In this document: piece by piece, positions 1 to 11,185 of the stretch
Numbering within the stretch: the first letter of the stretch is position 1
Layout of the letters: each line of letters starts with the position of its first letter
DNA from: Tenodera sinensis
Lineage: Eukaryota; Arthropoda; Insecta; Mantodea; Mantidae
Length of the DNA: 64,000 bases
Direction of reading: 5' to 3'
Assembly: GCA_030765045.1 (NCBI GenBank)
Contig: CM060965.1
Coordinates: 19,792,085-19,856,084, forward strand
Notes under the pieces: generated by a model
The model's database searches: none
Told to the model about the DNA's origin: nothing
What the model saw: only the letters and a program-made list of their open reading frames with translations
Translations under genes and position numbers: made by a program

Positions 1-853
1 ATCGTACATCATAAACCATATGCTACAACAATAAGAATATCAGTATAATACTTATGAAAATATAAGAGTAATGATGTTTATTATATCAACTTACAAGATT
101 GATGACCTCAACAAATATTACTTTAGCACTTATGTTTCTCGCACTATTTATCTGAAAGTTCATCTTTCTCAACCGTTGCAGCATTTTACAAATTTGTTGT
201 TGAGATAAACCGTAACATCTTCTCGGTGACTTGCAGATTTTAAGATCTACCACGTTCTTTCAAAAGCTGAGAAGACAAAATGAGTTCATTTACCGCATCT
301 AGTGACAATCTATTTCTAACTTTGGTTTTTATTAAACCCAGTTTAGAAAATAAACTCTTTCACAAGAAGTGTTTCTGTGGGGCAAGGAAACCATTGATAA
401 TGCAAAGGCCGCCAGTTCTTTGAAATCAGTATGTCCACCAAGGTGGCATGTGTTTAACAGCACTCCAGAAACTGCCAGGTTCAGGCATGTTCTTTATTTC
501 ACACGGAGTTTTCTCCATTGATCATCAATTTTTTGAACAGTGCCTTCTTCATTGAGATTATCAGATCTGGGCACACTGGCAATAAGAGAATAAAGGGTAG
601 CAGGCTTAGCAGGGTTGGAAACGGTTGCTATGGGGTGGAGACAAACAATGAGGGCAAAAGTGGTGTCGCTATTTGTAATTAGTTTCATTTCGCTGGCGTG
701 ACAAACCAGTGAAAATGATATTTCGTCGGTATCGAACTATCATACATTCAAATTATCGTACACCCCCATAATTATCGTACGGGTTGACAACCATCGTACA
801 AACATTAAAATTATCGTATGCCCCCATAATTATCGTACGAGTTGGCAACCCTG
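1..853 (-). mobile_element. hAT-superfamily DNA transposon copy 1, truncated by window edge
   Basis: The minus strand of this segment aligns by eye over almost its full length with the complete element at 37734-38777. It ends at 841-853 in GTTGGCAACCCTG, the same terminal inverted repeat. On the minus strand around positions 275-360 one frame reads SKLGLIKTKVRNRLSLDAV, which resembles the C-terminal dimerisation region of hAT transposases. A preceding piece reads EEGTVQKIDDQWRKL (about 500-545). Stops and frame changes separate the pieces, so this is a dead copy. The subterminal block is duplicated in tandem: TAATTATCGTAC followed by a terminus-like GTTGACAACC occurs near 770-793 and again at 826-850. 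The other end of the element lies outside the window, so no target duplication can be checked. Confidence 0.75.
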
Positions 854-2397
854 GATCGGCGGTACGTGGGTAGTACACCTTGATGTTATGGCGGACAAAT
901 GGTTCCCGTTGCGTGTTTGCCTTTATATATCCTTGCTTTCTATTTCTTTCTTCTTTGGATGAAACTTCAGAGTTGATATTGAATATCCAAAGAATCCCTG
1001 ACATGGAATTTGAACCACCATATCGTGTCAGCTATAGTGTCTACTGCCTAGGTCCTTCCAATTTTGTAACCCACTGTCACAGAGACTGTAATCTCACTTT
1101 ATTGTTTATTTGCATTGGCCCAAGGCTGCAGTTCTCAGAAAAGCACAGCTCCAAGACATTTCATTTCACTACTACATAAACTTGAGAGAAACGACGAACA
1201 CAAACGCATTCGACTAAGATCATTACTTTTTTAGAGCTGCGGTTTTAGCCCTTAGCAGCGGTACATTAGCCCTGCATCCGTCATACCGCCTACTCTCTGC
1301 GTCTGACATGACGTCATAGCACCACAGAGAATCGTTAATTCAACTCAACTGGTCCAAACCCTGTCGGTCCACTTTAAAGTGAATGGAACTCTCATGTCCT
1401 TTGCGATTCTGTATCAGAAACAGGTGCGTTAGATCACTATCTGCTTAAGATAGGCCTAACAGCTTATGCAGTCAAACGTATCCGGTGATTCATCAGTTCA
1501 CTGAATTTTGGTTCATGCTCTAGAAAAGTTATCATTACCATGTATATAACACTTAACATGTAGGATTAAAATATTTTAGTACTGAGTGAAACATTTTAAC
1601 GGCCGAGGCTTGCCGAGAGTGATAACTTTCACGAAAGTTTAATCTCGTGTGACAGTATTTTATCTTGTACTAAAACGTAAATCAGCGAAATAATATTTAT
1701 CAAGTACGCCAAAGCTTTAGCGAATGTGGTGCACATTTTTAATAACTTGAAATTATGTTAAATAACAAATGCATTTGAAGCATTGTATAAATATAAAAGG
1801 TATACTTGGCACATCTCATGGCCGCCTAAATCCTACGTTATGAACCGTACCATGGTCTCTGTTGGTGGTATGCGGATGTAGACGCTAGTGCTTATTCTGT
1901 GCACTCGTTTCTGAACAAGCTTGTGACCAAAAATATGGGGGGAAATTCCGAGGAAATGGCAATCCGAGCCAGAAACACTGAATCATCACTAGAAACGTCG
2001 GAGAAACAAGAGGTAGATTTGCATTTTCAGAGAATAATTTCAAATTTGCTAAGAACTATCATTTTCACTTCCATGTTGCGAAATCTTTCATTTCTGAGAA
2101 GGGTTTCCGATAAACAATAAAACGATATTAACTTATATTTCTTAAATGATTACTCGTTTAGTAAAAAATGCTGATAAAGTTTATCATAAACATAGAAAAT
2201 AATCTTGGCTTATATGTCTTGTTTTAGATCATGAATTCTGTTGAAACCCCTCTACTATCTTTCAGCGCGTTATTAGCCCGACAACGCGCTGTTGTATAGA
2301 GCGTGGTAAGAATCACTTTAATAGACACGTACATTTATCGTTGCTGGATGCGAATATAGTAGCACCAATGCTGGTTCTCTTGAAGATAATGGATAGA
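854..2397. other. No gene seen; AT-rich unique-looking DNA
   Basis: No recognisable protein, RNA or transposon was seen. Short open frames (about 880-1179 and 1899-2120) have no familiar motif and no codon bias. Around 2265-2305 an AGCGCGTT/AACGCGCT mini-hairpin is followed by a GTAAGA string. I consider it chance. Confidence 0.5.
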
Positions 2398-2400
2398 AAT

Positions 2401-2670
2401 AAAAAAAAAATAAAAAAAAAAAAAAAAATATGTGTGCGGATAAGGGAGAAATGTGTACCTACTCCTGAAGACGTTCTAATGGACGCACAGAAAGCAGTGA
2501 TCGATTCCAATGGTCCTTAAAACGTCTCGTTTTACATAGTAGAACGAAGAAAAGGAAGAAAGGTCAAGGGTGTTAACGGAGATATTGTTCTAGCGTATCA
2601 TTAAGTAAATAGTAAACAATCGCCTTTATGGTCATGTCAGAAGTCCTGAAGTATATACTTTTGTGAATGG

Positions 2671-2705
<35 letters not shown>
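2401..2705. repeat. Two homopolymer A tracts
   Basis: An interrupted A run lies at 2401-2428 and a pure run of 35 A at 2671-2705. Either could be the tail of a retroposon, but no SINE or LINE body was recognised immediately upstream on either strand. Confidence 0.8.
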
Positions 2706-2710
<5 letters not shown>

Positions 2711-4444
2711 CTATAGATTAAAACGCTTTAATTCTCTACTGTGTTAATACCGGGTAAATTTAATTCCACGTTTGAACTACAGAGGATTTAACCCAATACA
2801 CTGAGGAGGAGCAGTAGCTAATTGCATAAAACATTTTGTAAACCCGAGCTTCCAATCCTTGAGGAGTTGTTTGATGCTTTAATGTACGATGAATTTCTTC
2901 TCAAAACTTACTAAGTATATAAACTATACAATCGTTTGTTAGTTTCTTTTAGTTTTTATTTGTTACCTAGTGTTTTAAACACCTCTTCTTACAACAGGAA
3001 CAAAGTTGAACAAGACCTTTCAGTAACTGCGGTACTCTGAACGCAAATCGAAGCAAGCACTGTGGACAAGAATATCCAGACTTTAATCATTTTCTATCTA
3101 CTATCCTAACTTCGCTTATCAAAGGAGGGACCTGCGGATTTTCTACCTTCCTGAGGAAGCACCAAACCCTTCTTGCCGAAACCTACGTTGAAACGTCTGC
3201 ATTAAGGGGATAATAATGCCTCATCCACAAGATAAGCTGCCAGTTAAAATCCAAGCCGGAATTCTTCAATGGCTATTGGACAACCCTGCTCGAAAGGAGC
3301 TGAACTGCACGAGCACTATGTATTAATTCACTACAGCTCTCTCCACCAAAGCTACCACCGAACATGCAGGGAGCAATGCCCAATACTAGCACTAGTATTA
3401 CGCCGCTAAATTTTATGCTCTATTTCAAGCCTTAAAATCGTCTAATATTTTACAAATGACGCATTTATGGAAATTGGCTCATGTTATCGTAAGTTTGATA
3501 CATTCCACATTACATGAGCGTTGCCGCCGAGGAGTACGCTGAGACGACTAGGGATTATTGGACGTGGCTGTCGGTGCAAAGCTCGGTCCCACTCGCTCTG
3601 GATGGTGAAGATCCTGTGGTTCTCATGCTGCAATGGCACTATACTTTGCTCTGGAGTTCACGAGACTAGACCAAAGGAAAACATCCAACGTGCATTGTGA
3701 AGCAATTGCCACAGCAGTAACTGGATTATGGGCATTTTCAACAGGTTAAGGAAGTTATGAATTCTTGCATCGACAACCACTTGCAACCCCTCATGTGCAG
3801 TTTAAGTAACCGTAGTTGCCCTGAAGGTACATTTGCAGAACCTGGCGTCTCATATTAATTCGAAATGGAGCTCTGTGGTATAGGAAACTCTGCAGACGGC
3901 GGATACAGTGTATCGCCGTAGAATAGTCATACCCTAGAGGTGTCCCATATACCTCCCCACGAATCCACTCCAGCATCGACCGGTGCCATGTTCCGGCAAA
4001 GCAGCGATATGGACCTGGATTTTGGGCTTATGTCGTACGTAGACACATTTGAATTTACCTTGGGTAAGCCCTATCCTCATCTGGATAATGATGGGTACGT
4101 AGGTTGGTTTCGAATGTCTGATACTCAGGGACTGCGCAGTTTCTAAGCTACAACAGTTCCAATGACATATGCTTAAGCAGCAAAAAATGGGCCTTTCAAA
4201 CCTTTTATAGTCAAAAGATATTATGCAGGTATTCTCCACCCATAATAATGGAGGAGGGATGGAGGGACATGGTACACTCGTTTCCTTCTTTGGTTTGCTC
4301 ATTCTCCAATTCTTATTTTAATATCAAATTGTCGCCATGTAGTCCACGAGCGGGCGCCACAAGGAGTGATTAAGGATGTCCCCTTCAAAAATTCTATAAC
4401 TAATCAGACCTAGTAGAGATCGCCTTGACAATGATGCAAATCGT
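2706..4444. other. No supported gene; degraded, slightly GC-richer stretch
   Basis: 3540-4300 is richer in GC than its surroundings and carries overlapping open frames on both strands (minus 3934-4302, 122 codons; plus 3940-4146, 68 codons). Neither translation shows a motif I recognise, and the minus frame breaks into pieces below 3934. A decayed transposable element is possible but unproven. Confidence 0.35.
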
Positions 4445-4462
4445 CCCCCCCCCCCCCCCCCC
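4445..4462. repeat. C18 homopolymer
   Basis: Eighteen consecutive C residues. Its length may be unreliable in the assembly. Confidence 0.85.
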
Positions 4463-4789
4463 GCGGAAATTGGTAATCGCGACTTTAAGATCAGAAGCCG
4501 TCAAGCCTCCACTGCATTGGATTAGTCAGTATTCTTGAAAAAATAATTTCATTTGGGAAAATTTTTGATTTGCAGAGAGAGAAAAACGTTTGCCAAACTG
4601 AATGTAACGAGTACGACAAATATTTTTAGATAAAGTACATAACATATAAACAATAACTGACTAACACCGCTCCTAAATGAGAAAATCTGGCAAGTAAACG
4701 TAAATAAATACTTATTGGAATAAACAATACAAACAATTTAAAGTATACACAAATAGTTTTCGTCACGGAAAATCTTTCCTAATATAGTC

Positions 4790-4935
4790 CGGGGAGTCGG
4801 CGTGCTGACCCCCGCCACCCCCAACCTGCACTCCTCCATGGCCTTGGCTGCAGCTGGAGGACGCAGCGGCTGGACGATGAGGGTAACCTCTGCATAGGGG
4901 ACACCCTTGGGATAGTAATTCTAATAATAAATAAT
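4790..4935 (+). repeat. GC-rich block ending in AAT-rich tail, possible LINE/SINE 3' end
   Basis: A sharply GC-rich block of about 120 bp runs into an ATAATAAATAATAA tail. One plus frame near the end reads LDDEGNLCIGDTLGIVI with no stop until the tail. The abrupt composition change followed by a TAA-type tail resembles the 3' end of a non-LTR retroposon copy. No second copy exists in the window to confirm this. A minus-strand frame is also open through the block, so a short exon cannot be excluded. Confidence 0.3.
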
Positions 4936-6098
4936 AAAAGTATCAATATAAATCTTTTTTTAAATTAAAAAAATGCTTTAGTACTGAAAAACTGGGTTTT
5001 TAAATTACCTGTAAAGACCAAGATTGCCTTTGGTTGAAGCTGTAGCTTTATAACGTGTAAGAATTAGACACTATCAGATCGTTCAGGTTTCAAAGCAGCA
5101 ATAAAACCTAAATCTTAAAACAATTTGAATTTTTAAAATGTGTGCTCCAACCTCAGAAAAGCTGATCAGCCAACATCTGAAATATCCGTCAAGACTGTAT
5201 GATCACTGCTATTAATTCAAGGAAAGGTTCTGTCAAGTCTGAATCCAAGACAAAACACTTCCACCAAGTGATGGATGTATCAACCCGGTTTTAAAACTCT
5301 GCCTTTTTCCAACACTTTTAATACCGCACAGACGTTACACTATCTCTGCACAAACGGAGCATATATCATGATTTATTCGCTTTGAAAATGACATGAATTA
5401 CTTACACCGAGTTTGCGCTATAAAACAATCTATTACTTTGCTTTTTAAAAGCTCGCCATCAGGAGTTTATTTTCTGAATGTGTACTCCTGTCGATAGGGC
5501 TTTTATTTACGCATTGGTTCCAAACAAGTATAAATTGCATGCGAAAAGCAATTAGTGGACAAATATTTTTTCCACCCGGAACGTAATCGCGAAAATCCCG
5601 GCTGCGGTATTAATGGATGTATTGTGTGTATGTGTGCACTGCATTACCCACCTGAACGTCCCGTTTTAATGAAGATGCATGGAAGGAATGGGATTTATGG
5701 CAATTAAGGTACAAAAGATGCGCAGCGGTGGCAGCGTAACACAAAAGACTTTCCTGGGTGCGGTGTAAACCAAACTGAACCAAAAACGTCGCTCTCTGGA
5801 TCAATCGTGTTATCTTGGCAAGCTCAATGCTTCAGGCCGTTACATACTTGCCAACTTCCTCAAATTGAACCTTAAAACTTTCCTTCGACCAGCAAAGCGT
5901 AATAATTTTGCGATGACATGAACTTCAGAATGCCTAAAATATTCAGTGCCATAAACGTAGCAAAAAAACATGCAAAATAAATGGGAATTTCCTTTTATAG
6001 GAACCGTCGCACCGATGAAATTCTTCCGGTTACCATAGACAAACGCATTAAAGCAAAGAGCACCACATTCTAAGCTATCACATTTTTAGTCCATATTT
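4936..6098. other. No gene seen
   Basis: AT-rich, with many stops in all frames. The only sizeable frame (minus 5610-5804) has no recognisable motif. Confidence 0.5.
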
Positions 6099-6099
6099 A

Positions 6100-6596
6100 T
6101 TTGGAATATTGAGAAATCCAATTGCAAACATGAACTGCAATGAAGTAGAATGTTTAGGAGTTAAAATGAACAATGGAAAATACGAGATCAAACACAGAAA
6201 TAAAGGGAAACATGCAATTTCAACACTGAATGGAATTCCACGTGATAGAAATATTAGCAACAAAACTAAGAGACCTATAGTTAATGGACTCCAGGTGGCG
6301 AGCAGAGAGAATTTCGGGAAGAGATAAAACAAGAAAACGTCATTAGGAACTTTATGGGAGTAAAATCAACAATTTCGGATGAGATTACTTTCAAAAATTA
6401 AAATGGTATGGACATATAAGAAGAATGCCTGAAGACAAATACCAAACAAAAAAATGTATATGGATAGCACCAAAAATCGAAAGAGGACGACCATCAAAAC
6501 TTGGAAGGACTATGTCACACAGGCAATGAAGAGATTGAATCTGGAACATCCAAAGAGTGGAGTACTATCGGAAGATCCGTTACAAATTAAAAAACG
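6100..6596 (+). pseudogene. 3' stub of a non-LTR retrotransposon ORF2 (reverse transcriptase C-terminus)
   Basis: Two adjoining plus-strand pieces match the C-terminal part of arthropod endonuclease/reverse-transcriptase proteins. At 6109-6327 a frame contains ECLGVKMNNGKYEIKHR, corresponding to the conserved 'YLGV...GK...EI..RI' block. From about 6398 another frame reads LKWYGHIRRMPED followed by ERGRPSK. This is the typical 'KWYGHVRRM...RGRPxK' ending after which such ORFs stop. A frameshift after GRPSK moves the continuation (TWKDYVTQAMKRLNLE) into the frame starting at 6454. The copy is 5'-truncated and frame-broken, and the (AAT)n array immediately downstream fits a TAA-type 3' tail. It is not a host gene. 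The clade cannot be fixed from so little sequence. Confidence 0.6.

Positions 6597-6659
<63 letters not shown>
6597..6659 (+). repeat. (AAT)n microsatellite, LINE 3' tail
   Basis: About 21 perfect AAT units directly abut the reverse-transcriptase stub, so the array probably grew from the retrotransposon's 3' tail. Confidence 0.85.
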
Positions 6660-6660
<1 letters not shown>

Positions 6661-8749
6661 GCAAAGAAAGTTGTCTTAGAAAGCCTTATCTACATTTAAA
6701 GCTTGTATGAAAGAAGTGTATTTCGGATGTATGTTCTGCCACTTCTGGTTCGTTGTCCATTCTGTGTTCAATGGAACTCGTTGGGACGTTAATATTTGCG
6801 CTGAGTGTAGGATGCACTTTTGTGAGCACGGCTAATACACAGGGAACTCCAGAGTATGGAAGTAGATTGTGCTATCGGCTATCGCTCTTAGAAGGAAACT
6901 ATTAAGACTCAATTTTCCTTCCTTCGCAACACCCACAGCGGAATACTTTATTTTTACGGCTGTTTCCATCTTCCACACATGCAGGAGTCGCGGAATTTCC
7001 TTCTAAATCCTCGGTAACCGATCTTAATCTCCCATTTGTAATATACACAGTGGACATGTTCAACGCGAAGCAAACAAATTGCAAATGCTCATTTCTAAAT
7101 ATCCGGAAACACTGCACGAAGCAAAACGGCGCTTTTGGTTCGGAATGCGGAATGCAAATAGAATTCCGCACAAAAGCAATATTTCATAACATTAAATTAT
7201 TGTGCCAGCACAAAGTGTAAATTACTGACCTACCTTTGGCGAGCAAACGGAATAGAAAGAGAGATCATCCCATGGGACATTGAGATTTAATTTGTTGAGG
7301 GGCGGTATATCCACCCCTTTTTGCGATAAATTTCAGCTACCTTATAGTTCGCTCGGACAAAATTCCTACAAACAGTTAACCCAGCGAATAATCCTCGTGA
7401 CCGGAGTTGATAATTTAATTGTGGATCACACATACACACCGGAACCGGTTCAAAGGTCGTCAGCACTCCTCCCTCCCAAATATAAGCGCATTATCAATAA
7501 TCTAGTTCCAAATATTTTTCCGCTAGGGTTTTGCCATGACACGTATCACAATTTAAACACACATTTACATTCCATACTGCTGTTGCTGGTTTATGGTCAA
7601 GGTTTGATAAAATAATAAACATTTGCTACTGAATCGTCAGCAACATAAGTTTACATTTTGTCTATATAATTCAGTATGACGCATCACAATAATTGTACTT
7701 GTTATCTGTAGCTTTACATTTACATCGCATAGTTGCCCAACAGTTGCCTAGTACATTTATGTGCCTCTGGTTTAATCGTGGTGTGGATTTTTGCTGTCGT
7801 ACGATTGCTGTTCTGTTGTCTTTCAACAGCTAACTTGGTAAACCCTTAGCGTTTTTAAGAAGGAAAGAAACACCTTGTATAATCTTTTCACGAGTGTTTA
7901 AATTCATACGCGTTCGTTTAGCCAGCCGCGTGTTCTCCAGCTCTACCCGTTCATTTCTGATGAACATTAGTTCCACTACTTTTACTACTTTCCTTCATGG
8001 AGAAAACTACTTAGAAAATTTGGTTACACAAGCCTTGAGACACAAAAAGGTCATGTGCAAAAGATTAACTGCCCATTTAAACTGCAAGGCTCTTGAACTG
8101 AGAACCCAATCACCCATTTGGACCATATGGAGGCATTATTTGTGCTGATGGCCCGGAGGCACTAACAGATATGCCAATAGCATTTGTACTTTCAGATTAC
8201 AATACTTTCACGAGTATAGAAAATTAAGTACATCATTATTTCAAAACATACTACTCCTCGGTAACTATATTGCACCTTTTACAGACAAGCGTAGTTTTCA
8301 TTTCCTAACACTTTAAATAGCTAATTGCTGATATTCCAGGTTAGATTAAGTAATGTATGCAGTTATTGCCTTTCCCTTACATTCCTCTATGTCAAAGTCT
8401 TAGTGCATTACTTTCGATTACCTACAAAAGTAGATACTCTAAAATAACCTTCAAATATTTAGCAATGACAGATCAGCCGTAATTTCCATTGCTATCCTTA
8501 AGCAGTAGGTGTCCTTAACAGCAGCCATGACTTATAACGGGCAAGTAAATACGGTCTGGCGAGTGTTGTCCGCAAAGTTAACATACTGTATGAGGAGTGG
8601 GGGACGGTTTGTAACCTGAGAAATCACGGCGTCAAATCCAGCTGAATGTGACTTCCTTTCATCCTGGCTTTAAGTGCATAAATTCCTTTGCCTGGTAACA
8701 CAGCAACCATCTTACATTGGTTTGTACCAATCTGTGTTTAATTTGAGGA
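6660..8749. other. No gene seen
   Basis: Mixed AT-rich sequence. The open frames (minus 6902-7171; plus 7280-7615 and 7894-8148) look like chance, with no motif or splice context. Confidence 0.45.
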
Positions 8750-8829
8750 ATGGAAAGCAGCAGGTAAAACCTGTGCCATTTTAGGCCAAAGTGAACATGG
8801 ACAACAGAGTAATCCTATGATTGGCTCCC

Positions 8830-9003
8830 TCCTAATCTGTAGAAACTCTGAATCAATGCTCAACAGAGCCCGGGGCCCATAGAGCATTTACCTCAAAGAA
8901 GCGAAATTTCCTGTAAGTGAACTACTTATCGAGGCAACTCATTCAGCCGTGATTCACACTCGGCGTCTCTGGATCACAAGGTAGAAACGCTATTACCGCC
9001 ACA
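8830..9003 (-). mobile_element. Decayed tRNA-headed SINE (same family as 38151-38358)
   Basis: On the minus strand the segment starts with a degenerate tRNA-like head (TGGCGGTAATAGCG as A-box relic, AGTGTGAATCACG as B-box relic). It ends near a block reading, on the plus strand, GAGCCCGGGGCCCATAGAG. That block pairs closely with GAGCCCGAGGTCCATAGAG inside the SINE nested in the hAT copy at 38 kb. No target-site duplication could be recognised. Confidence 0.45.
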
Positions 9004-9810
9004 CGATGGAGGTATGTAGGTATCCCTTTAGCAGAAATATCCCAATTATTACTTTTTTAAAAATGCTAGCTAAACAAGCAGTTATTTTGCTAAAAGTGCA
9101 TTTGTCACTATTGTTTTTTGGTAAATTTGGGACAATGCATTTACAAAATACTCCGAGGACGATGTTTATCTCGCTACGCAACCCCATTGTTCTAGAGTAC
9201 AATCATACTTTATATGTCCTGAGGCAGAAAAGCGGTAGTGGCATGAATGCGGCTGGCTTCAACACAAAGCGAGAGGGAATTTTATTAACGACTGTTTCAT
9301 TGTTTTCCTACGCTCAGCATTTGCGATTTTAAAATAATTTCCTCTATAATTATTAAAAGTTCTGATATTCACCAAAATCTAGAAATATCCATTATACACT
9401 GCAATCAGCGACGCTTTGAACGAACTTCGTCAATAGTATTACGTCAACCTGGCATTAAGGATCCTGTAACGAGGCTTTCTTTAATCCTTCAATTTGCTAA
9501 ACTTGTCTGCGGTTGCTAAAATCTGCAATGATTGATCAGCAGGAAATTCGCGAGACTGTGCTAGTCCTAGGGAAGGGCAAACAATGGCTGTGAAATGGCT
9601 AAGTTTTGCTCTTGGACTCTTTCCCCTCAGGATGCAGATACACTTCAATTCCAAAGGGTCATGCCAAGGACTAGAAAGCATCGCTCTTCGCTGAGTTTGA
9701 ATCAATAATTTCTAAAATTAGAAACTAACGTGGTACACACCACACAACTGCCACAATTAGTTTCAAGGAATATCTCAACTGAAATAGCGTTAAGATCTAC
9801 CTACCAGTTT
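9004..9810. other. No gene seen
   Basis: The open frames at 9006-9332 (plus) and 9481-9705 (minus) carry no recognisable domain. Confidence 0.4.
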
Positions 9811-9960
9811 GTATTTTTAAATTTTTATTAAGAAAATAGCATCTGTCAGCTCAAAATATTGTAAAAATGTTGATTTGGGTCTAAGATAATACAAAAATCA
9901 ACATTTTTACAATATTTTGAGTTGATAGATGCTGCTTTGTTAATAAAAATTTAAAAATAA
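9811..9960. repeat. 150-bp foldback (near-perfect inverted repeat)
   Basis: The arms 9811-9876 and 9895-9960 are reverse complements with only a few mismatches (for example AATATTGTAAAAATGTTGAT against ATCAACATTTTTACAATATT), separated by 18 bp. A transcript would form a hairpin of about 66 bp. There is no coding potential. It may be a foldback MITE or a hairpin-RNA source. Confidence 0.85.
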
Positions 9961-9973
9961 AAGGTACGTCGAA

Positions 9974-10090
9974 GGGGGACACCTCACGCATTGCGACCTA
10001 CGAAAAACCTATTGCTACTACTACCTCCATCTCAGGGGAAAGAGGTGTTAAAGTTTTAAAGGGTTCCAAAAGAAAACGCCTAGGTATTTT
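9974..10090 (+). repeat. Dispersed repeat 'GGGGGACACCTC', copy 1
   Basis: This segment matches 14807-14930 at about 85-90% by eye, beginning GGGGGACACCTC and continuing through GTTAAAGTTTTAAAGGG. Here it lies directly after the 9811-9960 foldback. At 14.8 kb it follows a LINE remnant. The family identity is unknown. Confidence 0.7.
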
Positions 10091-10915
10091 TGGAAATAAA
10101 ATGTTATTTTAATTTTTGAAAACTTTCAGCAAATTTCAGCTATTGGTACCCTTAAGGAAAACGTACAATTAAGTTATGAATATATTCAGTGCTGGCCATG
10201 AAGTATTCATGTCGCTGATTCTTGCTGTGTCGGCCACGATTTGAACAAAAAGTTTCATCAGTTAAACTATTTGTTGCATCGTTGACATCCCATCGGGCGG
10301 GGGATTTGAAATAGGGAAGCTGCGTCGGTATTGAAGCTTCGTATAGGAACACCAAATTATTAAATTCAACAAACGCCTTGAGGAGAAGCTGAAGATTTCT
10401 CACTTCCTGCTACGTGGTAGGCATGTTGCTTACAGCATTTCTCTCAGATTCTCGTATGTTTCACTTGCACGTAGCCTTTGGTATTTTAGAAATTCAAGCA
10501 TATCGCAGCCACACTCCGAATATAAAACTTTTTACCAGTAGGAAATTTCCCCATGCCCCGTACCACTACGTGCACAGAAATAAAAATATGCCTGTCATAA
10601 ACAAATGAAGTAGTAGCTGCACATTTTCGTTTTCACATGTGTGCATTTGAGAAAGAGCTGTCACCATACGTTACGGCACTAGGGGAATCAACTTTTGTAT
10701 CAAGTGAATTTAACAGCAACCCTGGGACCGGACAAGACCAAAATGTATGTTTTACCTTCCAGTGGCGTAACGGTATCCAATCATTATTTAAAATGTTCCG
10801 AGAACGACTACTGCGATCGATGTTCGGAGTTATCGTTAAAGGTCAAGAACTAATATGGAACTTACGCACGGCATTAGATTTCCTTTCTTTCGCTACAATA
10901 ATGTGTAAATTCACT
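10091..10915. other. No gene seen
   Basis: The frames at 10152-10403 (minus) and 10414-11005 (plus) are unsupported. The plus frame 10637-11005 runs into the SINE. Confidence 0.4.
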
Positions 10916-10927
10916 GCGTCATTTCTA

Positions 10928-11173
10928 GTAGTAGTAGTAGTTGCAGTGTTTAACGCCCGCTTTTACTACTACGGCACCGCAGGCGGTGACACTGATGATA
11001 CATGAAGATGGAGCACCGGTGGAATGAGATGGCGGGGGAAACCGGAGTACCCGGAGAAAACCCGTCCTGACGCCGCTTCGTCCACCACGAATACCACATG
11101 CGGGTCCCTGGGATCGAACCCGGGCCGCCTAGGTGATAGGCGAGCGCGCTAACCGCTCGGCCACGGCGCCGCC
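10928..11173 (-). mobile_element. tRNA-derived SINE, complete, with 12-bp target-site duplication
   Basis: On the minus strand the head contains a good A box (TGGCCGAGCGG) and B box (GGTTCGATCCC) in a cloverleaf-like context. The body contains the plus-strand phrase ACCCGGAGAAAACCCGTC. The 3' end is a (CTA)n simple-repeat tail, seen as GTAGTAGTAGTAG at 10925-10940. The element is flanked by GCGTCATTTCTA at 10916-10927 and again at 11174-11185, an exact 12-bp target-site duplication. The tRNA-like head therefore belongs to a retroposon and is not a functional tRNA gene. Confidence 0.85.
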
Positions 11174-11185
11174 GCGTCATTTCTA

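Noticed and set aside
2265..2305. Micro-exon between CTTTCAG and GTGGTAAGA
   Set aside because: Only about 40 bp, and explained by a small GC-rich hairpin; no neighbouring exon.
3934..4302. 122-codon minus frame considered as a mariner/Tc1 transposase piece
   Set aside because: I could not find the expected catalytic blocks or inverted ends; left as unrecognised.
11105..11173. Free-standing tRNA gene
   Set aside because: It is the head of a SINE with a body, tail and 12-bp target duplication.
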